From Oscillospiraceae bacterium (GTDB lineage: Bacteria > Bacillota > Clostridia > Christensenellales > Aristaeellaceae): a stretch of DNA of 7,914 nucleotides. A program made the position numbers and the translations under genes. The stretch spans positions 1 through 7,914 of the forward strand of contig JAISBH010000198.1 in the NCBI GenBank assembly GCA_031266295.1, in the 5' to 3' direction. The notes beneath the pieces are model-generated. The model was not told the origin of the DNA. It searched no databases and saw nothing but the letters and a program-made list of their open reading frames with translations. Of this stretch, positions 1 to 5,441 are shown piece by piece (within the stretch, counting starts at the first letter, position 1; each line of letters starts with the position of its first letter).

Positions 1-112
1 TGATACACAATCTACCGGCTTCGGATTGCTTGTTCTCCCTGGATAGTCTGTTCCGGAACGCAACTCGTTCCTACGTTCTTCCGTTCCAAGCCCCGGGGGA
101 GGTCGGGAGGGG
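1..112 (-). repeat. 112-bp dispersed repeat, copy A (downstream of the collagen-like gene)
   Basis: The reverse complement of these 112 bases aligns without a single gap to 7771-7882, with 14 mismatches by hand count (98/112 identical). The last 25 bases (GCCGGTAGATTGTGTATCA end) and the first 22 (CCCCTCCCGACCTCCCCCGG onward) are identical; the differences lie in the middle. Read on the minus strand it begins 3 nt after the TGA stop of the collagen-like gene, as copy B begins 4 nt after the stop of serA. One end is C-rich, so the opposite strand carries closely spaced G-runs. No transposase and no target-site duplication can be seen, and the window starts exactly at the repeat edge, so its outer limit is unknown. 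It is most likely a member of a dispersed intergenic repeat family; its function is unknown. Confidence 0.9.
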
Positions 113-115
113 ATC

Positions 116-1120
116 TCAATCTATCTTCCGGACGTATAACGACGCGCTCCGGCCCTGCTGCAGCCAGACCACGCACGGCGCGTCTTGCTCCAGCCTCAGC
201 CTATCGCCCCTACGCAGCCGCTCCACTATGTGCCCCTCGAACACTGCCGGTATGGGCAGACTCCGCGAGTCTGTTAACCCCACAATCTGCTTTGCCGGCT
301 CGTCGCCTTCAAACGGCTGGCCGTTGCGCGTCACCTTTACGCTCATCGTCGCGGTCTGCTCGGCTTCCTGCACCTTCACCAGATAGCGTATCTCATATAC
401 CCCGTCATCCTCTATCGTTATCGTATCGGCCTCATCCATACCGACATTCTCCGCCAGCCCCTCCGCGTCCAGCTTTATTACTGGCTCCGACATCACCTCG
501 TAATACTCCGTGCTTGTCGACGTCATATGCCTGTATCCATACGCGACTCGCCCCCCCGCGCCCGCGCCGCTCTCACCCCTCGGGCCGCGCGGTCCTGCCG
601 GCCCTGTATCACCCTTCGGGCCGGTCGGCCCAATCGGTCCCGTCGGTCCTGCCGCGCCTCTTATCCCCGACGGGCCTCGAGTACCTTCCGTACCCGTCGG
701 CCCTATTATGCCTTGCAGACCTCGCTCGCCTCGCAGCCCCTTCAGCCCTAATGGGCCTTGAGGACCCATCGGACCCGTCGGTCCTACCGGACCTTGGCGG
801 CCTACCTCACCCTCCGGTCCTGCAATGCCCCTTGGCCCCGTCGGTCCCAGCGGACCCATCGGGCCCATCGGCCCCCTCGATCCTGTCGGACCGATAGAAC
901 CTGGATCGCCCTTCGGGCCGGGTTGACCCACCGCTCCCCTCGGCCCAGTCGGACCTACCGGGCCTGGATCTCCCTTTATATTAACCGTCGGCTGTGGCGC
1001 TCCATTCGATGGCATGCTCGCGGCCATGTTCGCTGCTATTCGTACCGGACGCACCGGTGCGCGCTCGTCGATGTTCGTCGGTGTGGCGCCTAGGTTATGG
1101 TTCACCGGTCTGTTTTCCAA
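116..1120 (-). CDS. Collagen-like surface/exosporium-type protein with BclA-like C-terminal domain
   Basis: The protein has three parts, numbered from the TTG start (334 residues). Residues 1-49 are an N-terminal stretch with no clear signal peptide or membrane segment. Residues 50-184 are 45 uninterrupted Gly-X-Y triplets, including seven GPT, so a collagen triple helix is expected. Residues about 185-334 form a beta-rich domain (motifs YGYRHMTS, GVYEIRYLVKV, VTRNGQPF, LRRGDRLRL, SASLYVRKID) with the pattern of the TNF/C1q-like jelly-roll trimerisation domain found at the end of BclA-type spore filament proteins. From the family one expects a trimeric surface or exosporium fibre. Start choice: TTG at 1120 lies 7 nt after GGAGGGG (1134-1128), while the alternative ATG at 1156 (346 residues) has only a weak AAGGGA close by. 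Most of the collagen part could be mistaken for proline-rich reading frames on the other strand. No partner gene or glycosyltransferase is adjacent. Confidence 0.88.
   Translation of the reverse strand: MENRPVNHNLGATPTNIDERAPVRPVRIAANMAASMPSNGAPQPTVNIKGDPGPVGPTGPRGAVGQPGPKGDPGSIGPTGSRGPMGPMGPLGPTGPRGIAGPEGEVGRQGPVGPTGPMGPQGPLGLKGLRGERGLQGIIGPTGTEGTRGPSGIRGAAGPTGPIGPTGPKGDTGPAGPRGPRGESGAGAGGRVAYGYRHMTSTSTEYYEVMSEPVIKLDAEGLAENVGMDEADTITIEDDGVYEIRYLVKVQEAEQTATMSVKVTRNGQPFEGDEPAKQIVGLTDSRSLPIPAVFEGHIVERLRRGDRLRLEQDAPCVVWLQQGRSASLYVRKID
569..973 (-). repeat. Gly-X-Y coding repeat (45 triplets)
   Basis: This is the DNA of the collagen-like region: 45 consecutive nine-base units encoding Gly-X-Y without interruption. 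Frequent triplets are GPT (7), GPM, GPR and GPK/GDP. The nucleotide sequence is degenerate between units, so this is an old, diverged tandem repeat and not a recent expansion. On family knowledge, such tracts vary in length between strains. Confidence 0.9.
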
Positions 1121-1202
1121 TATAAGTCCCCTCCTCGCGTCCGGCGCATACTGCATTTATCCCTTGCTAAATGCTACGCGGCGAAGGGTTGACCCATTCC
1201 GC

Positions 1203-1263
1203 TATACTGTTTGACGCGTAAAATTCGCGGCAGATTCGCGGATTTTGTGCGTCAAGCACTGTA
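1203..1263 (+). other. Long hairpin between two minus-strand genes
   Basis: Positions 1208-1229 pair with 1237-1258 across a 7-nt loop (GCAGATT, 1230-1236), giving 22 consecutive pairs. After one C-C mismatch (1207/1259) four more pairs follow (1203-1206 with 1260-1263). The core arms are TTGACGCGTAAAATTCGCG and CGCGGATTTTGTGCGTCAA. Read as plus-strand RNA, all non-Watson-Crick positions except the C-C are G-U (1210/1256, 1218/1248, 1219/1247, 1225/1241, 1205/1261); on the minus strand they would be A-C mismatches. It starts 4 nt beyond the stop codon of the regulator-like gene and lies upstream of the collagen-like gene. There is no T-run after either end, so it is not a standard intrinsic terminator. 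It may be a structured RNA, an operator or a remnant element. Confidence 0.6.
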
Positions 1264-1266
1264 ACA

Positions 1267-1803
1267 TCACTTCGGCGCCGCAGTTCCAGCCGGCTTCAAC
1301 GTTCGCGCCATCGCGGCGGATCGGACGAACCGCTTCGCGAATACCGCCGCCGCCAGTTCCCTGTTTGTCCATGGTAACCGGATCACACGCCGCAGCACAT
1401 CGGCGTGCGAGTTACGCGCGTCGGAGGGACTCACCTCGCACGCCGATGCTATGCGCGTCCACTTCGACTTCGTGCGTTCGCGTGTTATCAGCGCCCGCAC
1501 CATCGCTGGATCATCCGGCAGACACCCGCCGACCGCCTCAACGATCTCGTCGATACATTTCGATAAACCACGCAGATACCTAATCCTTCGTTCACACCGC
1601 TCCGCCAGCGCGGCGGCGTAGCCTACGCCATCGCCATACCGCCGCGTTTGAGTCGCCGTTCTCGCCGGATCGGTGTGCGTCGTTGAACCGTGCGCGGCCC
1701 GGGCGATCCCCTCTATCTCCCTGACCTGCCGCGCGATCGCTCGGGTCATGCGCTTCCCATGCGCCCATATGCAAAGCGCCGCCCTGGCTTGATCGCAAGT
1801 CAT
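1267..1803 (-). CDS. Phage-type transcriptional regulator-like protein (RinA/ArpU/DUF1492-like, tentative)
   Basis: A 178-residue basic protein, rich in Arg and Ala. Residues about 50-95 are predicted helical (AALAERCERRIRYLRGLSKCIDEIVEAV). They are followed by LPDDPAMVRALITRERTKSK and the stretch WTRIASACEVSPSDARNSHADVLRRVI (about 114-142), which has the layout of a sigma-70 region 4-type helix-turn-helix. This order (helical N-terminal part, LPD, then W-x-x-IA-x-x-x-x-VS) is what phage late-gene regulators of the RinA/ArpU/DUF1492 type show, but the match is by eye and the first helices are weak. The ATG at 1803 is chosen because GGAGGT (1813-1808) is 4 nt upstream; the GTG at 1809 overlaps that site. 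It has its own strong promoter, and no phage structural genes are nearby, so it may be a domesticated or remnant regulator. The C-terminal 35 residues match nothing I recognise. Confidence 0.6.
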   Translation of the reverse strand: MTCDQARAALCIWAHGKRMTRAIARQVREIEGIARAAHGSTTHTDPARTATQTRRYGDGVGYAAALAERCERRIRYLRGLSKCIDEIVEAVGGCLPDDPAMVRALITRERTKSKWTRIASACEVSPSDARNSHADVLRRVIRLPWTNRELAAAVFAKRFVRSAAMARTLKPAGTAAPK

Positions 1804-1807
1804 CAAC

Positions 1808-1813
1808 ACCTCC
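1808..1813 (-). promoter_or_regulatory. Ribosome binding site of the regulator-like gene
   Basis: GGAGGT lies 4 nt before ATG 1803. It overlaps the in-frame GTG at 1809, which makes that upstream codon an unlikely start. Confidence 0.7.
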
Positions 1814-1856
1814 AGCTGCTCGCGTTCTTTTCCAAGTGCCTACAACCAACGCCTTC

Positions 1857-1885
1857 AGTATACAACTTAATAGCGTGTTTGTCAA
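1857..1885 (-). promoter_or_regulatory. Sigma-A-type promoter for the regulator-like gene
   Basis: On the minus strand the -35 box TTGACA (1885-1880) matches consensus fully. It is followed by a 17-nt spacer and the -10 box TATACT (1862-1857), one mismatch from consensus. Transcription would start near 1850, about 45 nt before the ATG at 1803. This is the best promoter in the window. An AAACGTTT palindrome lies just upstream of the -35 box. Confidence 0.8.
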
Positions 1886-1914
1886 GCGGTTTAATTGTAA
1901 ACGTTTGGCGTAAG

Positions 1915-1923
1915 TTATCCACA
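1915..1923 (+). other. Consensus DnaA box
   Basis: TTATCCACA fits the DnaA box consensus TTATNCACA exactly. It lies in the AT-richer divergent intergenic region. I found no second perfect copy nearby, so an origin is not supported; a single box may be chance or a DnaA-binding regulatory site. Confidence 0.5.
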
Positions 1924-1982
1924 TAGCGGTCAAGCGCGTGGTCATACGCTGGGGTATGGAGCAACGTCAGGGAGGTGGGAAC

Positions 1983-3137
1983 TTGCGGTCAATGGAGGCG
2001 ATGAACTCGCCTAGTAAGAAACTAAAACGGAAATGGCGCGCTTGCGTTGGCGCGGGTGAGGCGGCGGACGGACTGCGCGCGGACTGGCAGAACCAGTTCT
2101 GTATGGCCGCGCGTAAATGCGCGTTTGAGCGAGCGCGCATATCGGGCTGGAATCGGTTGGACGCGCGATACAGCCGCGAGATAGACGCGCTGTGTGATTT
2201 TTTGACGGATTTGAACATATCGCCCGTTGCGCGTTTGAACGATAACGATGCGTGCGAGAACCTGGACTCGTTCGCGAGGCACGTTATAGCGCGATATGGA
2301 GCGAAACGGGCGCATTCATGGCGGTTCGAGATCCCTTATAACTCAAAATTTGTTAAACATGCACAGAAGCTGAAACGAATGGATCCCGATCTAAGCGCCG
2401 GAGCGTTGATCACAGGTGGTTCACCGCGCAGGATCATGAGCGAGCGCGGCGGATTGTCAGGTGGTGCGCCGGGAGGTTCGAAGCCTGACTTCATCGTGAT
2501 CGGCGGAGATCAGGAGTACGCGACGCGATTGCGCCGCGAGATTGACGAGATGAACCTGGACATTCCGGTTCACTGGGACGCGGTATGCGAGACGCACTCG
2601 GCGGAGGAGGGGCTGCGCGACGCGATTGCACTGACGCGGCGATATCTGGCCGGCGACGCTCTGTCAGAGCCGCTGGACTCGATGGCGCTGGCCAGTTTCA
2701 GCGGATTGTGCGGCGCGGGGGCGTACCTGATCGACAACTGGGGTGTGCAGCAGCCAGCCGCGCACGCGTACCGCATGTTGGACGCGTTGGGCGATGAGCT
2801 GGTAGAGCGCGGAGATGGCTGGGCGCTGACCCGCGACATGCTGGGGAGAATGACCGCGCTGGCTTGGTATGAGCCTGATTCGCCGAAGGAAGTGTTACTG
2901 AAAGGAATGCGCCCGTACTCGCGCATGATGATCGAGACGCTTGACAGCGGCAACGGCTGGGCATATTCGGTATGGCGGCGAATGGGTATGCCGGATTCAC
3001 TGGCGCGGCATCAGGTGCAGGCTTTGCGTCAGGCGGCGCAGAACACCTGTGTATCTTGGTCGCGGACGAACGAGGACGGGATATTCAGTCTGGAGCTGCC
3101 AAGGGCGGAGTCGATCGTTCTGATTAAGGAACAATAA
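1983..3137 (+). CDS. Hypothetical protein, 384 residues, family not recognised
   Basis: I do not recognise this protein. It is soluble-looking: no signal peptide or membrane segment. Numbered from the TTG start, it begins with a very basic stretch (SKKLKRKWR, about residues 11-19), followed by a charged helical part with several Trp and Cys. A Gly/Ser-rich linker (GGLSGGAPGGSKPD, about 156-169) leads to FIVIGGDQEYATRLRREIDEM, which could be a beta strand and helix of a Rossmann-like fold. A mostly helical C-terminal half follows, ending in a short strand-like tail (GIFSLEL, SIVLIKEQ). Start choice: TTG 1983 is 6 nt after GGAGGT (1971-1976). ATG 1992 (381 residues) lies 15 nt from that site, and ATG 1938 has no clear site. 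It is divergent from the regulator-like gene. The helical, basic N-terminus suggests nucleic-acid binding, as a guess only. Confidence 0.7.
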   Translation: MRSMEAMNSPSKKLKRKWRACVGAGEAADGLRADWQNQFCMAARKCAFERARISGWNRLDARYSREIDALCDFLTDLNISPVARLNDNDACENLDSFARHVIARYGAKRAHSWRFEIPYNSKFVKHAQKLKRMDPDLSAGALITGGSPRRIMSERGGLSGGAPGGSKPDFIVIGGDQEYATRLRREIDEMNLDIPVHWDAVCETHSAEEGLRDAIALTRRYLAGDALSEPLDSMALASFSGLCGAGAYLIDNWGVQQPAAHAYRMLDALGDELVERGDGWALTRDMLGRMTALAWYEPDSPKEVLLKGMRPYSRMMIETLDSGNGWAYSVWRRMGMPDSLARHQVQALRQAAQNTCVSWSRTNEDGIFSLELPRAESIVLIKEQ

Positions 3138-3145
3138 CCAAAACG

Positions 3146-3182
3146 CAGCCCGCCCGTATGCTATCGGCACGCGGGCGGGCTG
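3146..3182. terminator. GC-rich hairpin between convergent genes, probable bidirectional terminator
   Basis: CAGCCCGCCCG (3146-3156) pairs perfectly with CGGGCGGGCTG (3172-3182) around a 15-nt loop. It starts 8 nt after the stop of the plus-strand gene and lies about 97 nt beyond the stop of the facing minus-strand gene. On the minus strand it is followed by CGTTTTGG, a short T-run; on the plus strand the next bases are AATAAGTATTG, so the U-tract is poor. Stem strength and place suggest termination from both sides. A smaller hairpin, GCGCTG-CAGC-CAGCGC, follows at 3207-3222. Confidence 0.65.
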
Positions 3183-3279
3183 AATAAGTATTGTGATACC
3201 GCACGGGCGCTGCAGCCAGCGCACCGGATGTACGGTTCATTGTATGACGCGCGGGCCTTGACGGTTCATGTTGCGCGAG

Positions 3280-4026
3280 CTATCGTTTGTCCCCGATATA
3301 AACGAGATCGTCGCGCAGGCGGTACAGCGTCGCGCCGTACTGGGGCAGGCATATCGCTCCGATAGTCCAGTCCATCGTGAAAGTCTCGTCGTACTCGACG
3401 TATCCCCATCGCTCACCGCGTATAAACCGGCCTGTGCGGTTACTGTCGGTCCAGCGCAAAGTCTTGCTGTCCGGATCATAATCAGCGGTGAATACCAGCG
3501 TATGCGGGCCTGTGCCGCCGCCATAGTTCCCCGACATCTGTAAAAAGTCGCCGCGCCTCGCTTCGCTTAACACCGCGCGCGCGGCGTCGCGGTTCTCCTC
3601 CTGCGACAATTCCTCATTGTACCTAAACGCGCCGACCACCGTGAACGGATTGCCGTCGCTGGCGCGAGCGTCACGCCACTCCACGCCGTATTGATGCGGC
3701 GCGCAGTCTTCAGGCGGGTTGTTAACGGGGATGATCAGCCGCGCGCCAGGATACTCGCGCATCCGGTACTGAGCGGAGAACGACTTAAACAGCGTGTCGG
3801 CAAAGTTCTTGCAAACGCCGAGATCCTCTTTGTAGTGCGCGCGGCGGAAGTCATTCTCCTGCACCAGCTCGAGAGCCATTTCCAGCATCTGGTCAATAAA
3901 CAGCGCCTTGGCCTGAGCGGATTCGGCGGCCATGCGTTCTGTATGAATATTGGCGGAGATCGTCATCGCGGCGCACAACAGGTATGCGACGATGGTCTTT
4001 ATTATGTCGATAATGGTATAATTCAT
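3280..4026 (-). CDS. Membrane-anchored or secreted papain-fold-like (CHAP/NlpC-P60-like) protein, tentative
   Basis: A protein of 248 residues. Residues 3-25 (IIDIIKTIVAYLLCAAMTISA) form one hydrophobic segment, either an uncleaved anchor or a signal peptide; there is no proper lipobox. The rest shows the order of a papain-fold hydrolase: Cys72 at the start of a helix (GVCKNFADTLFKSF), then RRGDFLQM (157-164), His175 in GPHTLVFTADYD, and Asp195 in WTDSNRTG. This C...H...D/N pattern, with the GD-F/I-L/I-Q motif before the His strand, is typical of CHAP and NlpC/P60-type cell-wall amidases and peptidases. The family assignment is by motif only, and the substrate is unknown. It starts 21 nt after the stop of the upstream acidic protein gene, so the two are probably co-transcribed. 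The Shine-Dalgarno site is weak (GGAC), which may indicate translational coupling. The gene is convergent with the 384-residue protein gene. Confidence 0.6.
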   Translation of the reverse strand: MNYTIIDIIKTIVAYLLCAAMTISANIHTERMAAESAQAKALFIDQMLEMALELVQENDFRRAHYKEDLGVCKNFADTLFKSFSAQYRMREYPGARLIIPVNNPPEDCAPHQYGVEWRDARASDGNPFTVVGAFRYNEELSQEENRDAARAVLSEARRGDFLQMSGNYGGGTGPHTLVFTADYDPDSKTLRWTDSNRTGRFIRGERWGYVEYDETFTMDWTIGAICLPQYGATLYRLRDDLVYIGDKR

Positions 4027-4047
4027 AATAAGTCCATGCGATAATCG

Positions 4048-5253
4048 TTACATTATCGCCCGATATGGATTCACGCGCGCCCGTAGTTGGAGTATCTCCG
4101 TGAACAGCGCCTTCGCGCCGGTAGGAAGCTCGCGCACATGCAGCACGACGCACTTGCTGGAATGCAGCAATCCTCTGTCGTCGACACGTTTCTGGCCGTA
4201 TATCTTGAGCGTTCGCGCGGCGCGATACCAGCAGAACGTGTTTGCGCCGGACTCGCAGACATAGGGGAGATCGTCGTCGACTGCCGCTGGCTGGGAGGCT
4301 GCGTGTCGTCCGATGCGGGGCTGAGGCTCCGGCGCTGATGCAGAGTCTGACGCGTCGTCGGTCTCAATCGCGTTGATCACGCCCAGCAGTATCGGCACAA
4401 TCCGTTCGTCCAGCATACGTATGGTCAGAGCGACGGAACGTTTCCGCCGCGTGGCGCGGGGGATTTCCTGTTCAAACGGATCGGCGTCCTCGAGGATCGG
4501 TTCGGCGATGGTGAGTATGCCGCGCGTACGATCCCATGTCAGATCGTTACGCTCGGTGGATATGCGTTCTGGTTTCGGCGCGCGATCCAGATCCAGCTTG
4601 AAGTTATGCTGGAGGTTCTGTTTTACCGCGATAGGCGAGTGAACCGTCGTGCGGCGGCGTTTTTTTGAGGTCAGCAGACGGTCGGGCTGGGGAGCGGTTT
4701 CGGTCGTCATGGGGCTAGTGGCGTATACCCTCTGGCGCTGAGGCGCTTCGGTTAATGGCGCGGCGTGGTCTTGATCGCCGCACGGACTGGCGCTTATCCT
4801 TGACACGCCTTCGGCGGGGCTGTCGGGCGCTGGCGGAATAGAATCTGTCTCTATTATATGCTCATCGGTATCGTCTATAATATCTATGTCGCCGTATTCA
4901 TCGTCTGTATCATCCTCGTCGCGCGCATCAATGGCGCACTCGTTAATATAACCGTCGGTATAGCCGTCCGGCAAAAGATCGTCCGGCGCGCCGGCGAAGT
5001 CGTTTTCCGGTTCAGTCATGTTTGGCACCAGCCGCGACCAAGCCGCGCGCATCGCCTGACCAACGCGAGTCGCCGCCTGCGCAACTGCGGCCTGTATGCG
5101 CTCAAACGGCTCATCAATCGTATCATCGAACAGCTCGTCTGGGGTGCCGTCCGGCTGCTCATCGGTCAATTCGTCGGTCGTTTCGCTATTATAAAGGGTT
5201 CGCTCGCCCGGAGCCGGAGCGAACAGTTCGTCGTTATCGATTCTCGCTTGCAT
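4048..5253 (-). CDS. Acidic, largely disordered hypothetical protein with a Cys-containing C-terminal region
   Basis: A 401-residue protein with no recognised family. Residues 1-50 are acidic and low in complexity, with an amphipathic helix at about 50-75 (FERIQAAVAQAATRVGQAMRAAW). Residues 108-136 are almost all Asp/Glu/Ile. A basic cluster SKKRRR lies at 196-201. Residues 270-296 (RKRSVALTIRMLDERIVPILLGVINAI) could be a helix. The C-terminal 75 residues look folded, with Cys333, Cys341 and Cys368 (YVCESGANTFCWYRAARTLKIYG, then LLHSSKCVVLHVRELP). There is no signal peptide. Start choice: ATG 5253 is preceded by GGAGGGG (5265-5259) at 5 nt; a longer frame reaching 5511 would run into serC on the other strand and has no good start. 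It is the first gene of a likely two-gene unit with the papain-fold-like gene. Confidence 0.7.
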   Translation of the reverse strand: MQARIDNDELFAPAPGERTLYNSETTDELTDEQPDGTPDELFDDTIDEPFERIQAAVAQAATRVGQAMRAAWSRLVPNMTEPENDFAGAPDDLLPDGYTDGYINECAIDARDEDDTDDEYGDIDIIDDTDEHIIETDSIPPAPDSPAEGVSRISASPCGDQDHAAPLTEAPQRQRVYATSPMTTETAPQPDRLLTSKKRRRTTVHSPIAVKQNLQHNFKLDLDRAPKPERISTERNDLTWDRTRGILTIAEPILEDADPFEQEIPRATRRKRSVALTIRMLDERIVPILLGVINAIETDDASDSASAPEPQPRIGRHAASQPAAVDDDLPYVCESGANTFCWYRAARTLKIYGQKRVDDRGLLHSSKCVVLHVRELPTGAKALFTEILQLRARVNPYRAIM

Positions 5254-5258
5254 GAAAT

Positions 5259-5265
5259 CCCCTCC
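5259..5265 (-). promoter_or_regulatory. Ribosome binding site deciding the start at 5253
   Basis: GGAGGGG lies 5 nt before ATG 5253 on the minus strand. The same heptamer precedes the TTG start of the collagen-like gene (1134-1128). It rules out the longer reading frame that would overlap serC. Confidence 0.75.
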
Positions 5266-5357
5266 ATGGCGCGCAGACATACTACTGTGCATAATATAAC
5301 GCTTGCGGCCAGGACTTTGTTCCCAACAATTAGCGTCTGTGGAAAAATGTGCCGCGC

Positions 5358-5387
5358 TTGCGTTGAACCGTCGTTTCATGGCATAAT
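5358..5387 (+). promoter_or_regulatory. Weak candidate sigma-A promoter for serC-serA
   Basis: The -10 box CATAAT (5382-5387) matches 5 of 6 consensus bases, but the -35 box TTGCGT (5358-5363, spacer 18) matches only three. The resulting leader would be about 45 nt. The divergent region 5266-5441 shows no riboswitch, T-box or attenuator that I can see. For the minus-strand operon only an isolated -10-like TATATT (5298-5293) is visible. Confidence 0.35.
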
Positions 5388-5441
5388 GTAGTTTGCATAC
5401 CCATTTATCGGGAATTAATACTATTTCGGGGAGGTAGAATG

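Noticed and set aside
3..113. Both repeat copies stay open in one antisense frame giving a shared peptide ending PGEVGRG.
   Set aside because: The 14 differences fall on codon positions 1, 2 and 3 as about 5, 3 and 6, which shows no coding constraint, and neither frame has a ribosome binding site. I treat it as non-coding.
292..1093. Long proline- and arginine-rich open frames on the plus strand.
   Set aside because: They are the antisense shadow of the Gly-X-Y region; GC-rich GGN-CCN repeats open several frames on the other strand.
1915..1923. Replication origin.
   Set aside because: Only one perfect DnaA box was found, with no box cluster, no dnaA or dnaN gene and no AT-rich unwinding tract.
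3207..3269. Short hairpin GCGCTG/CAGCGC and the direct repeat ACGGTTCAT (3232-3240 and 3261-3269) near the convergent junction.
   Set aside because: They are short, not followed by a T-run and not linked to a clear element; they are within what chance would give in this GC-rich gap.
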